This document shows positions 16,979 through 25,671 of a DNA stretch of 64,000 bases, one piece after another. Origin of the DNA: Burkholderiales bacterium (GTDB lineage Bacteria; Pseudomonadota; Gammaproteobacteria; Burkholderiales; Burkholderiaceae_C); NCBI GenBank assembly GCA_016223165.1, contig JACRPO010000009.1, positions 124,001-188,000 on the forward strand, given 5' to 3'. The translations under genes were made by a program, and so were the position numbers. Position 1 is the first letter of the stretch; each line of letters starts with the position of its first letter. A model generated the notes under the pieces. That model was not told the origin of the DNA and did no database searches. It saw only the letters and a program-made list of their open reading frames with translations.

Positions 16979-18514
16979 GTGATCCGCCTCAAGATCGTCT
17001 CGGGCAGTCGCAGGGGCGCCACCGTGAGCTTCGGCCGCGAGCCGGTGCGGGTGGGGCGCAGCGCCAGCGCCGAGCTGCGCTTCGCGGGCGCGCAGGACGC
17101 CACCGTCTCCACGCACCACGCGCAGATCGTCTTCGAGCGCGGCGCCTACTTCCTCGTCGACACCGGCTCGAAGAACGGCACCCTGGTCAACGGCCGCAAG
17201 ATCACCGGCAAGCACGAGCTCAGGTCGGGCGACCGCGTGGGCTTCGGCTTCCCCGGCGGGCCCGAGGCCGAGGTGGAGATCGACGCCGCCGAGCCCGCCG
17301 CCGTGCCCGGCGCCACGGCGACCGACGCCGAGGCCGACACCGTCGCCCTCGCGCCCCGCGCATCGCAGCCCGTCTACGACGCCCGGCAGGACGCCCTGCG
17401 CATGGCCGCCGCGCTGAACAACGGCGCCCAGGACACCAGCGCCATCCGCGTGGCCAACGAGGCCGCGCGCAAGGTGGCCGAACGCCGGGCCCGGGTGGGC
17501 GGCGAGCGCTCGGGCGACACGGTGTTCCTGCTCGCCGAGGCGATGAACCAAGTCACCGAGGTGGTCCGCAGCCGCACCCGCCGCAAGTGGGTCCGGGTGG
17601 TCGCCGGCCTGGGCGGTGTCGCGCTGCTGGTCATCGGCGTGCTGGGCGGGGTGGTCTTCTACCAGCAGCGAGAGATCGACCGGCTGGTCAGCGCCAAGAC
17701 CGGCATCGACCGCCAGATCCAGAGCCTGCAGGAACGCATGCGGACCGAGACCGACGCGGCGAGCCTCGCGGCCCTGGAAGACAACCTCGTCGCCCTCGCC
17801 GGCTCGGCCCAGACGACGCTCGAGGAACTGCAGCGCAAGGACAAGGCGCGCGCGGCGCAGCTCGCGGCCGGCGGCGACGAACTCGATCGCGAGATCCGCA
17901 AGATCCTCGTCAAGTTCAACGCCTCGACCTACGCCATCCCGCCCATCTTCCGCGAGCGGCTGCAGTTCCATATCGACGAGCTGGCGACGGCAGGGAATCG
18001 CAGGCTGATGTTCGGCCGCAAGCAGCGCTACTGGCCGGTGATCACCAGGGAGTTCGGCGCCCTCGGCCTGCCCGAGGAGATGGCCCATATCGCCTGGGTC
18101 GAATCGGGCTTCGACCCCGGCGCGCAGAGCCCGGCCGGCGCCACCGGGCTGTGGCAGATGACGACCACGACCGCGCAGTCGCTCGGGCTCACCGTGAACG
18201 GCACCGTGGACGAGCGCCTCGACCCCGAGAAGCAGACCAAGGCCGCCGCCACCTACCTCGCCCGCCTGCTCTCGGAGTTCGGCGAGGACTCGTTCATGCT
18301 CGTCCTGGCCAGCTACAACCGCGGCGAAAACGGCGTGCGCCGAGCCCTCGGCCAGGTGGCCCGCGAGCCCGGCGGCTTCCGCAAGGACAAGCGCGACTTC
18401 TGGCACCTCTACCGGCTCAAGCTCCTGCCGGAGGAGACCCGCGAGTACGTGCCGCGCGTGCTGGCCGCGGCGATCGTCGCCGGCAACGCGCAGAAGTACG
18501 GGCTCGTCAATTAG
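16979..18514 (+). CDS. FHA domain - transmembrane - lytic transglycosylase (SLT) fusion protein
   Basis: 511 aa. Residues 1-100 form an FHA phosphothreonine-binding domain with conserved VGRSASAELRF, STHHAQIVF and GSKNGTLVNGRKI. A transmembrane span follows at about 204-224 (VRVVAGLGGVALLVIGVLGGVVF), then a coiled-coil stretch (about 225-300). The periplasmic C-terminus is a soluble-lytic-transglycosylase domain with catalytic E375 (IAWVESGFDPGAQSPAGATG), the LWQM motif and LASYNRGENGVRRAL. The layout places phospho-peptide sensing in the cytoplasm and peptidoglycan cleavage in the periplasm. The start is GTG with GGAG upstream. No kinase/phosphatase partner is in the window. Confidence 0.9.
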   Translation: MIRLKIVSGSRRGATVSFGREPVRVGRSASAELRFAGAQDATVSTHHAQIVFERGAYFLVDTGSKNGTLVNGRKITGKHELRSGDRVGFGFPGGPEAEVEIDAAEPAAVPGATATDAEADTVALAPRASQPVYDARQDALRMAAALNNGAQDTSAIRVANEAARKVAERRARVGGERSGDTVFLLAEAMNQVTEVVRSRTRRKWVRVVAGLGGVALLVIGVLGGVVFYQQREIDRLVSAKTGIDRQIQSLQERMRTETDAASLAALEDNLVALAGSAQTTLEELQRKDKARAAQLAAGGDELDREIRKILVKFNASTYAIPPIFRERLQFHIDELATAGNRRLMFGRKQRYWPVITREFGALGLPEEMAHIAWVESGFDPGAQSPAGATGLWQMTTTTAQSLGLTVNGTVDERLDPEKQTKAAATYLARLLSEFGEDSFMLVLASYNRGENGVRRALGQVAREPGGFRKDKRDFWHLYRLKLLPEETREYVPRVLAAAIVAGNAQKYGLVN

Positions 18515-18545
18515 TCAGTGCCGATGCGCTTCCAAGGTCGCTTCT

Positions 18546-19364
18546 TCAACGCGACGCACGCGCATGATTCGGCGTCCTGAAGCTCAGGTACCAAGCCTGC
18601 CCGTTGTACAGCTCGCGGTACTCGAGCTGCTCCATGCCGTGCGGGATCAATTCGGTCGGCGGCACGATCGGCCGCTGCTGGTGCCTGAACCAGGCCCTGA
18701 CGCCGGGGACCGACTCGAGCCTGCGCGCGACCTTTTCGGTCTCGTCCATGATGACGATCTTCGATCCGCCCCGCGCGACGCGAACCATCTCGCGGATGGC
18801 CTTGGCCTGGTCGCTGAAGAAGTTGATCCCTCCCATCTGGTAGACCATGTCGAAGCTTCCGTCCTTGAACGGCAGGTGCTCGGCCTGACCGACGAACAGC
18901 TCGGCGCCGATGCCCTGCCGGCCCATCTTCCTCTGGCAGATCCTCAGCATCTCCGGCGACTGGTCGAGCCCGTGGAACTCGCAGTCCCGCGGCAGGAACT
19001 GCAGGTCCGAACCCGTGCCGACCGAGGTCGCCAAAACGCGGTCACCGGCCTTGATTTCCAGGTTCGCGACGAAGTCCTGGCGCAACTTGATCTCGGACAC
19101 GCCCAGCACATACAGGCCGACCCGGCTCAGCAGGTCGTAGAACGGGGCCCAGTCGTCGTAGATCTTGCGGAAGCGACTGTTGATGCCGGTGATCTGGTGC
19201 GCCTCGATGAACACCGGGATGCCGTTGCGGATCGGAAACCGCAGCCCGAGCTCCGGGTTGACCAGGCACTGGGCGGATTCCCCGCTTGCCAGCACCTCGC
19301 TGGCCAGATGCAGGGGCGCATGTTCCAGCGGGCTGCACACAATGCCTTCGGTACTTGGGCTCAT
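18546..19364 (-). CDS. Class I SAM-dependent methyltransferase (UbiE-like) with Trm112-like N-terminus
   Basis: 272 aa. The N-terminal 55 residues resemble a Trm112-type module (CSPLEHAPLHL, LGLRFPIRNGIPVFI) although the zinc cysteines are not complete. Residues 95-220 are the methyltransferase core: ATSVGTGSDLQFLP (SAM motif I, with VGTG in place of the usual GxGxG), FHGLDQSPEML (acidic residue binding the ribose), and the UbiE-type HLPFKDGSFDMVYQMGGINFF. GGAGGAG lies 9 nt before the ATG. Substrate unknown; quinone-like or small lipophilic acceptors are typical. Confidence 0.86.
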   Translation of the reverse strand: MSPSTEGIVCSPLEHAPLHLASEVLASGESAQCLVNPELGLRFPIRNGIPVFIEAHQITGINSRFRKIYDDWAPFYDLLSRVGLYVLGVSEIKLRQDFVANLEIKAGDRVLATSVGTGSDLQFLPRDCEFHGLDQSPEMLRICQRKMGRQGIGAELFVGQAEHLPFKDGSFDMVYQMGGINFFSDQAKAIREMVRVARGGSKIVIMDETEKVARRLESVPGVRAWFRHQQRPIVPPTELIPHGMEQLEYRELYNGQAWYLSFRTPNHARASR

Positions 19365-19579
19365 TCGAGTGGGCTCCTCCCCAGTGGCTCGATCGACGCA
19401 GGATTCCAGGGCGAAGTATCACCTCGCCGGCACGCCGGAAAGCCGGTCACCATGGCGGGCCGCGGTTGTTGCCGCAGATGCCGGAATTCAGGATGGCGCC
19501 TGGCATCGAGGCGGTGCCGCTGTGGGCGGCGCTGGGGGGAGCGACAGCGTGGCGGATCTGCAGGCTGATGCGGGCGGCA

Positions 19580-19756
19580 GGCCTGCTCCAGCGCAAAACC
19601 CTCCCAGCTCGCGCCGCAGCGCGGGTGCGCGAGCAGTTGCTCGAGCGTGGCCACGTCCATCAGCGCATGCTGCCGCCCGCTGTCGCGGGCATAGACCTTG
19701 AGCGATTTCACCTGCCGCCTGGCGCGGTTGGCGTGCCAGGGCGACCGAGCAAGGAC
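19580..19756 (-). pseudogene. Fragment of an AAA ATPase with DUF4143 domain
   Basis: One reverse frame reads SPWHANRARRQVKSLKVYAR continuing DSGRQHALMDVATLEQLLA and HPRCGASWEGFALEQ. This matches the well-known core of DUF4143 ATPases (..PPWHxNxxKRLVKSPKVYxRDSGLLHALLGI..GASWEGFxxEQ). No start, Walker motifs or C-terminal domain are present, and the reading loses similarity on both sides. The gap 19365-19864 therefore holds a decayed gene plus the palindrome at 19801-19833. Confidence 0.7.
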
Positions 19757-19800
19757 TCACCGGCCTGCCGCAGCAGCGCCGACGCGGCGCTATCCAGCCC

Positions 19801-19833
19801 ATGAAATTCGAACACTGCTTGTTCGTATTTCAT
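19801..19833. repeat. 33-bp AT-rich palindrome
   Basis: ATGAAATTCGAACA, five bases, then TGTTCGTATTTCAT: 14-bp arms with one mismatch. It is strikingly AT-rich compared with its surroundings and lies between the DUF4143 remnant and the end of the MFS gene. It could be a transcription terminator for the MFS gene, a protein-binding site, or an end of a lost mobile segment. Confidence 0.75.
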
Positions 19834-19864
19834 GGATGCGCGGTGGCAACTCGGCGAAGTCGGT

Positions 19865-21073
19865 TCAGCGCCCCGCCACCTTCCCCGCGCGCACCGTGTA
19901 CACGCCGCTGATGGCCAGCGCCAGGCTGGCCAACGCCAGCGTCGGCCCGGTGCCCAGGGCTTGCGCCCCGAGCCCGAACACCAGCGGGCCGGCTGCCTGC
20001 GCCGTGCCCACCAGGGCCAGGCGTGCGCCCAGCGCCTCGCCCACCCGCTGCTCGGGCACCGACTGGTGCAGCAGCGACTGCGTCATCGGCTGCGCCAGGC
20101 CCAGCCAAGCCCCGAGCACGAACGACAGCACCGTCAGCGCAGGCGCCGACAACACCTGCGCGTACAAGAGGAGGATCGCGGCGCTGGCGAACAGGGTCAG
20201 GCTCAAGTACGTCCACTCGCGCAGCCTGGCGATGAACAGCCTGCTGGCCAGCCTGACCACGAAGGAGCCCATCGCGAAGGCGGAGACGATGCCGCCCACC
20301 GTGGTGGCCGCGAAGCCCTGCGCCTGGCCGATGATGGGCGTGAGAAACCCCAACGCGTCGCCGGCCACAGTCAGCATCACCGTGGCCACGGCCAGCGGCC
20401 ACAGTGGCCGCGTCAGCAGGGGTGAGCGTACAGGAGCCCCCGCCACCGTCGCCACCGCGGCCAGCGCCGGCGCGGGCGCGGTGACCGGCGCGGCGCCTGG
20501 CGGCAGCTGCCAGCCCAGGCTCAGCATCCACGCCAGCATCGGCAGCACGGCGAGCAATCCGAACACGGCCCCGGCCGCCAGCTGGTCGAGCGCCCTGCCC
20601 GCCAGCAGCGGGCCGGCGAACGAAGAGATGGAACTCGCCGTGGCCAGCGTGCCGAAGTTGCGCTTGCGCCTTTCCGCCGCCGACAGGTCGATCTGCTTCG
20701 CGGTGGGCGGCAGGCCGCCGATCAGCTTCTGGATGCTGACGGCGAAGGCGTTGAAGCCCAGACCCACCAACGCCGCGGCCGCGGTCAGCACGGCGGCGCC
20801 GTGCGGCAACCACCACAAGGCCGCACCGGCGCCCACCAGCAGCCAGAGGCACCCGTGCAGCAGCGCCCGCACGCCATGCCGGTCGGCCGCGCGCCCGATG
20901 CGCGGCGCCAGCAAGGCCGGCAGCAAGGCGTAGGCCATCATGATGACGCCCACCGTCGCCGGAGCGTCCGTCATGCGCAACGCCGACACCGCCAGCGCGA
21001 GCCGGGTGCCGGTGTAGAAGCTGTGCGCGCAGATGGCGGCCAGGCAGGCCGCGTACAGATTCAGGGCTGGCAT
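19865..21073 (-). CDS. MFS transporter
   Basis: 402 aa with about 12 hydrophobic spans in two halves separated by a cytoplasmic loop near residues 190-225. The N-terminal half has the MFS loop 2-3 signature in diverged form (LLAPRIGRAADRHGVR). The family exports or imports small solutes by proton coupling. Helix content and length are normal for the drug-export/uncharacterised branch. The protein begins directly with a hydrophobic helix (MPALNLYAACLAAICAHSFY). Substrate unknown. It is isolated between two decayed genes. Confidence 0.88.
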   Translation of the reverse strand: MPALNLYAACLAAICAHSFYTGTRLALAVSALRMTDAPATVGVIMMAYALLPALLAPRIGRAADRHGVRALLHGCLWLLVGAGAALWWLPHGAAVLTAAAALVGLGFNAFAVSIQKLIGGLPPTAKQIDLSAAERRKRNFGTLATASSISSFAGPLLAGRALDQLAAGAVFGLLAVLPMLAWMLSLGWQLPPGAAPVTAPAPALAAVATVAGAPVRSPLLTRPLWPLAVATVMLTVAGDALGFLTPIIGQAQGFAATTVGGIVSAFAMGSFVVRLASRLFIARLREWTYLSLTLFASAAILLLYAQVLSAPALTVLSFVLGAWLGLAQPMTQSLLHQSVPEQRVGEALGARLALVGTAQAAGPLVFGLGAQALGTGPTLALASLALAISGVYTVRAGKVAGR

Positions 21074-21207
21074 GAGTTCAGCGGCGGTGGGGCCACGGGT
21101 GCGAGCATCGCAGCGGTCGGTGCCCCAGGTACCGACCGCGCCAAAGCGCTGACGCTAACGCAGCAACTACTAGTGCAGCAACTCGAGCATCGAGCCTCGA
21201 ACGGGAG

Positions 21208-21439
21208 CTTGGGCGAACCATAGGGGACTTGGACCTGGCCGAACAGGCACTTGTCGCGATTCGCGCGGGTGTCGCCACCCTGAGAACCTCGCCCTTCACG
21301 TGCCGCAAGGCGGGCCAGAGCCCCTTTCTGCGCGAGCTGATCATTCCGTTTGGTCGCACGGGCCATGTCGCACTATTCGAAATCGTCGGCACCACCGACG
21401 TCATCGTTTCGGCAGTACGCCACCGAGGACTACCACTGA
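21208..21439 (+). pseudogene. RelE/ParE-family toxin remnant, frameshifted
   Basis: The frame at 21229 reads LAEQALVAIRAGVATLRTSP, then FTCRKAGQSPFLRELIIPFG and RTGHVALFEIVG, a clear RelE/ParE toxin core. Family members end VRH(Q/R)xEDDYH-stop. Here the frame is lost after VRH, but a shifted frame gives EDYH-TGA at 21426-21439, so a small indel broke the C-terminus. No credible start or N-terminal helix is found upstream, and no antitoxin is visible. The gap 21074-21545 holds nothing else that I can identify. Confidence 0.65.
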
Positions 21440-21545
21440 GCGGCGCCAGCCGATCATCGCAGCGCTCCGGGAACATGCCCGGATGACCCGGCCCCGTTGA
21501 TGGGGCATGCTCGGCGCTCGACCAGCAAGGGGGAGGTGTGCCTTG

Positions 21546-24065
21546 GTGGGCCTCGAGATGATCCGGCCGCGGCGGCGCGACCTGTTCCTGCTGCTATGCC
21601 TGGCCGGCGTCGTTCCCGCGTTGATCACGAACACGCTGCCGACCACCACCTGGCTGCCCGGCGTGGAGGGCTTCCGCTGGGCGTGGGTCGACCTCGCCGG
21701 CAGCCGCTGGCTGTTCGGCGCGGCGCTGCTGGCGGCCGGCGTCGTCGGCTGGCGGTTGCGGCCGCGCTGGCTGTGGCTGGCCACGCTGCCGCTGCTCGCG
21801 CTGGTGCTGACTCCGGCACCGCGCATCGGCGCGGCCGAGGGGCCGCTGCACTGGATCGAGCAAGAGACGCCCGACCCCACCCTCGAGGCCGAGCGTGCGG
21901 CGAGCGAGCGCTTGCTCGCACCCGACGGACCCGACGGCCGCATCGCAGCGCTGCTGGCGCGCCTGCCGCCCAGGCTGCCCGACGCCGCGGCCGCGATGCA
22001 GCCAAGGTGGCAGGCGGTGGAGGAGTGGGCGCGCCCGGAACGCCGCGTGCTCATGCGCATCCGGCAGGAGCGCCAGCGGCTGGAGGCGATCGCCGCTGCC
22101 GCGGCGTCATCGGCCTCGCGGTTGTCATCGTCGTCGCCATCAGCATCAGCCTCGCCATCGGCGGCGTCATCGGCATCCGTGCACGAGGCCATGCGCAAGG
22201 AGCTCGCACCGCAGCACGCACAGCTGCGGGCCGACGAAGAGCGCTACATGCGCATCGTCGCCGCGCTGCCGCCCCCACCCGCTGCAGCGCTGTGGGAGCT
22301 GCGCCTGGGCCTCGGCCTGCACGAGCTGTGGCGCGACGACAAGCGCGCGCGCTGGGTCGAGGTGCCCTATCAGGTCGCCAGCACGCTGCTGGTGCTGGCG
22401 GTGGTGGCAGCGCTGGGCGTGGGCCATCGCGTGACGCTCGGCTTCCTCGGGCTGGCACTGGTCGCATCGCTGGTATCGGCGGCCACGCGCCTCACGGGCG
22501 GCGGCCTCGCGCTCGTGCTGGCGGCGCTGCAGCCGGTGTTCGTCGGCACGCTGGCGCTGTTCGTGCTGCGCGTGCTGGCGCGCGGCTGGCTCGACAACCG
22601 CGAGATCTGGCGCAGCACGCCCAAGCCGGCGCTGCGCCGTGCGCTCGCCTGGTCGCTGGTGCTGTGGAGCCCATTTGCGCTCGTGCTGGCCGCCAACTTC
22701 TGGGCCGGCGCCGCCGTCGCCGGGCGCATCGAGGCGCGCATCTACTGCCCCTCGCTCAATGCCGAGTCGTGTGCGCGGCCCTCGGGCTCCTCGGGCCGAG
22801 GCCTCGTGCGCAACAGCGACCCCGAACGCGACACGCTGCGCGAAGACCTGCACATCGCGCTTGCACGCGCCTTCGCGGCGTTCGAGGAGCGGGCGCTCGG
22901 CGCAGCGCGCAAGACGAGCGGCACGGTGGCGAAGATGTCTGCCGAGCTGCACAAGGGCGTGCTCGGCGCCTACGACGAGGTGTTCCCGGATAGCCTGTTC
23001 AAGTTCCCCGGCATGCCCGAGCGACCGCGCTGCCACCTCTTCGACCCACTGGCCTGCCTGGCGAGCATTCCGTTCGACGCCGCCGAGGCGGCCTACCAGC
23101 GGCCACGCAAGCGCACGCGCTCGGCGCTGGCCGAGCGCGTGCGCGCAGCGCTCGGCTCCGTCAACCAGGCGGCCACCGCCGCTTCGGGCGACGTGCAATC
23201 GGCCCTGCGTGGCCAGGCGGTGCAGGCCTCGCGCCTGGCGCGCGAGCAGGCCGACGCGACGCTCGTCGCGGCCGCCGGCGTGGCCGCCTTCGGCAACGCG
23301 GCGCTGCTGTTCGTGGCTGCGCGCGCCTTCCTGCTCGTGCTGGCGCGGCTGCTGTTCGCGCAGAACAAGGCCGCATTCATGACCATCACGCCGCGCGAGA
23401 AGCCGCTCGGCGAGCAGGCCGCGCCCGTGCGGCTGGACGTACCCGAAGGCGACGAGCTGCACATGCGGCTGCACCACGACCGCCTGCTGATGAAGCCGGC
23501 CTTCGACGTCGACGGCGCCGCACCCAACACGCTGTGGCTGCCGCCGCAGCCCTGGCGCGCGGCGCTGGCGCGCCTGCGCAACGGCTGCTGGTTCCTCAAG
23601 GAGATCGAAGCCGGCGACGAGGCGCTTTCACTGACGCTGAAGTCCACGCCGGGCACCAACTTCTTCTGCTGGACCATCCCCGAAGGCGCCGAGGTGGCGT
23701 TCCGCTGGGACCGCTTCGCCGGCATGTCGGGCTCGGTGCGCGTGCGGCGCATCTTCAGCCTCAAGCTCGGCACGCTGGTGCTCGGCCGCGTCACCGTGGC
23801 CGCGGCGCGCGGGCCCGGCCTGCTCGTGCAGCACGCCTACACGCGCGCCAGCGCGCAACGCAACTCGGTCTCGCAGGCGCGCGTCGTCGGCTGGGTGGTG
23901 GGCACACTGTTCCGCGTGGAGTCGGGCAAGAGCAGGAAGAACGTCTATGTCGATCACTGCCACGTCGTCTGTGCCGAGCCCGGCATGGCCGTGCACGAGG
24001 CCGCGCGCGAGGGTCGCGGCGGGCACGGCCTGTGGCGCGAGCTGGTGGGGCTGCTCAGGCCCTGA
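21546..24065 (+). CDS. Large multi-span membrane protein of unknown function
   Basis: 839 aa. The GTG at 21546 is chosen because AGGGGGAGG (21528-21536) lies 9 nt upstream; TTG at 21543 and ATG at 21558 are alternatives. Three spans lie within the first 90 residues, then a helical stretch with a Ser/Ala low-complexity tract (about 180-215), four or more spans from about 275 to 400, a Cys-containing loop, and one long span near 590. The last 220 residues look like a soluble beta-rich domain (for example FAGMSGSVRVRRIFSLKLG, ARGPGLLVQHAY), faintly AIM24-like. I do not recognise the family. Confidence 0.8.
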   Translation: MGLEMIRPRRRDLFLLLCLAGVVPALITNTLPTTTWLPGVEGFRWAWVDLAGSRWLFGAALLAAGVVGWRLRPRWLWLATLPLLALVLTPAPRIGAAEGPLHWIEQETPDPTLEAERAASERLLAPDGPDGRIAALLARLPPRLPDAAAAMQPRWQAVEEWARPERRVLMRIRQERQRLEAIAAAAASSASRLSSSSPSASASPSAASSASVHEAMRKELAPQHAQLRADEERYMRIVAALPPPPAAALWELRLGLGLHELWRDDKRARWVEVPYQVASTLLVLAVVAALGVGHRVTLGFLGLALVASLVSAATRLTGGGLALVLAALQPVFVGTLALFVLRVLARGWLDNREIWRSTPKPALRRALAWSLVLWSPFALVLAANFWAGAAVAGRIEARIYCPSLNAESCARPSGSSGRGLVRNSDPERDTLREDLHIALARAFAAFEERALGAARKTSGTVAKMSAELHKGVLGAYDEVFPDSLFKFPGMPERPRCHLFDPLACLASIPFDAAEAAYQRPRKRTRSALAERVRAALGSVNQAATAASGDVQSALRGQAVQASRLAREQADATLVAAAGVAAFGNAALLFVAARAFLLVLARLLFAQNKAAFMTITPREKPLGEQAAPVRLDVPEGDELHMRLHHDRLLMKPAFDVDGAAPNTLWLPPQPWRAALARLRNGCWFLKEIEAGDEALSLTLKSTPGTNFFCWTIPEGAEVAFRWDRFAGMSGSVRVRRIFSLKLGTLVLGRVTVAAARGPGLLVQHAYTRASAQRNSVSQARVVGWVVGTLFRVESGKSRKNVYVDHCHVVCAEPGMAVHEAAREGRGGHGLWRELVGLLRP

Positions 24066-24169
24066 AGAGCTGTGAACGAATCATCCACACCCGCTCGCCA
24101 CGCCAGAAGGCGGCGGCGCGGGATCGCACGAGCGCCATCCCCGGCGCTCCACCGTCGCTCAGAACGAGC

Positions 24170-24484
24170 TCAGTACGACACCTGCCGCCCGTCGACGTCG
24201 ATGTGCACTGACTCGCTGCCAAGCATCGTGGCGGCGGCGCGCGCGAAGTCGGCGCGCAGGGCCTCGTCGGCCTCGAATCCCTGGGCGCCGATGGCCTCGG
24301 CCAGCGCGATCAGCTTGTCGCGCGTGAGCACCTTGCCGAGCGCGCGCAACGGTTCGCACTCGTAGGCCACGAAGCGATCGTCGAGCCAGCGCCGCGCGTC
24401 TTCCAACGGCTGGGCAGCGCCATCCTTCGGCAGATGGCAGATGACCTCGGTGGGGCCGAAGGAGAGGCGGACGGTCGCGTTCAT
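24170..24484 (-). CDS. Small hypothetical protein
   Basis: 104 aa, starting MNATVRLSFGPTEVICHLPK. It has no signal peptide, membrane span or recognised motif. The composition is ordinary for a soluble acidic protein and a run of helices is likely (EPLRALGKVLTRDKLIALAEAIG). It lies alone between the large membrane protein (convergent) and the repeat element. The compact size and normal codon pattern support a real gene, but I cannot name a family. Confidence 0.6.
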   Translation of the reverse strand: MNATVRLSFGPTEVICHLPKDGAAQPLEDARRWLDDRFVAYECEPLRALGKVLTRDKLIALAEAIGAQGFEADEALRADFARAAATMLGSESVHIDVDGRQVSY

Positions 24485-24579
24485 GGCAGCAAGGCACTTG
24501 GACTGTGGTGTGGCACCAGTCTACGCCGCGGCTGCGGCCAGCCGGGACGGCCGGCCAGCCGATGCACCCGTGGCTGCTG

Positions 24580-24847
24580 GGAGTGTGGGCGGCAGAAATC
24601 CAGGCCCGCGTTGGAGCCGCATGGGGGCGCAGGCAAGGCGCGCCGCGCAGCCCGGGCTGGCCGCCCGGGCAAGCGGCGCAACGCCGCATGCGCCCCCATG
24701 CGGCTCCAACCCGAAGGGCCGGGGCGATTCAGGGTGCCGGGCGGTGTTGCACGCTCGTTGTGTGGGCCCGCCACACGCCTCGCGTGCGCCTTGCCCGGCG
24801 CCCTGACTCGCCCCGGCGCGGGCCTGGATTCCTGCCGCCCACACTCC
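24580..24847. repeat. 268-bp nested inverted-repeat element (three-way junction, MITE/REP-like)
   Basis: Outer arms of 31 bp (24580-24610 and 24817-24847; GGAGTGTGGGCGGCAG...) match with one mismatch. Inside are two further stems. Branch A pairs 24611-24631 with 24689-24709 (21 bp, perfect), with CCCGGGC/GCCCGGG at its tip (24651-24669). Branch B pairs 24719-24742 with 24793-24816 (24 bp, two mismatches), with GCACGC/GCGTGC inside. Each strand can fold into a Y-shaped structure. It contains no credible gene and its end touches the lysE stop codon. This fills the gap 24485-24846. Confidence 0.9.
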
Positions 24848-25479
24848 TAGGCCTCGCGCCGCGCCAGCGCGAGGAACGCGCCCAGGCTCACCATCGTCAC
24901 CCCGGACACGCGCGTCAGCAAACGCGCGCGCGCCGCACGCGCGGCACCGGACTTCAGCAGCCGCTGCGCCATGAACACGACCACCACATCCACCAGCGTG
25001 TTGAGCACCACGCAGATGGTGCCCAGCCACACGAGTTGAGGCACCAGGGGCGAGCTCGCTGACGCGAACTGCGGCAGGAACGCGAGGAAGAAGAGCGCCG
25101 TCTTGACGTTCAGCGCCTCGACCACGATGCCCTCGAACAGCGCGCGCCTCGCGCCGCGCGAAGCCGCCCCTTGCGAAGGCACGGCCTCGACGGCGAACGA
25201 CTCGGTCTTGCGCATCAGCATGCGGATGCCCAGGTAGACGAGATAGGCCGCGCCCAGGTACTTGACGACGTTGAACGCCACCGCCGACTGCGCCACCAGC
25301 AGCGACAGGCCGAGCGCGGCGGCAAACACGTGCAGCATGCCGCCGAGGCCGGTGCCGATGCACGAGGCCAGCCCCTCGGAACGCCCGCCTGCGACGGTGC
25401 GTGCCACGACGTAGGCAATGCCGGGGCCCGGCGTGACGGCCAGGACGACGGCGGCGAGCAGGAAGGCGATGAAGGACAT
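24847..25479 (-). CDS. LysE-family amino-acid/metabolite exporter
   Basis: 210 aa with six predicted spans. The N-terminal signature is typical (VLAVTPGPGIAYVVARTVAGGR), followed by the second conserved block YLGAAYLVYLGIRMLMRK and NVKTALFFLAFLPQF. The family (RhtB/LysE) exports amino acids or homoserine lactone-type compounds. The stop codon TAG overlaps the last base of the repeat element, which may have supplied the present 3' end. Divergent from the AraC-type gene (192-bp gap). Confidence 0.92.
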   Translation of the reverse strand: MSFIAFLLAAVVLAVTPGPGIAYVVARTVAGGRSEGLASCIGTGLGGMLHVFAAALGLSLLVAQSAVAFNVVKYLGAAYLVYLGIRMLMRKTESFAVEAVPSQGAASRGARRALFEGIVVEALNVKTALFFLAFLPQFASASSPLVPQLVWLGTICVVLNTLVDVVVVFMAQRLLKSGAARAARARLLTRVSGVTMVSLGAFLALARREA

Positions 25480-25671
25480 GGCGTGGGTGGGGTCTGGAAG
25501 TCCGTTGCACGGATTCTCGCTGCTCTGTTCGCCCGGTCCGACCAGGTGGCAGGTCTGCGAACGACGGCGGCGCCCGGCCTGCGACCTTCCGGTACGCTCT
25601 CGCACCGTGAATGCGTGCACCGCACCGCCGACGATTTCGTGGTCGTCGGCAGCCAGTCGATTGCAGACGCC

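Noticed and set aside
24434..25062. Open frames of 100-180 codons crossing the inverted-repeat element
   Set aside because: They exist on both strands because of the palindromic GC-rich sequence and carry no recognisable domain.
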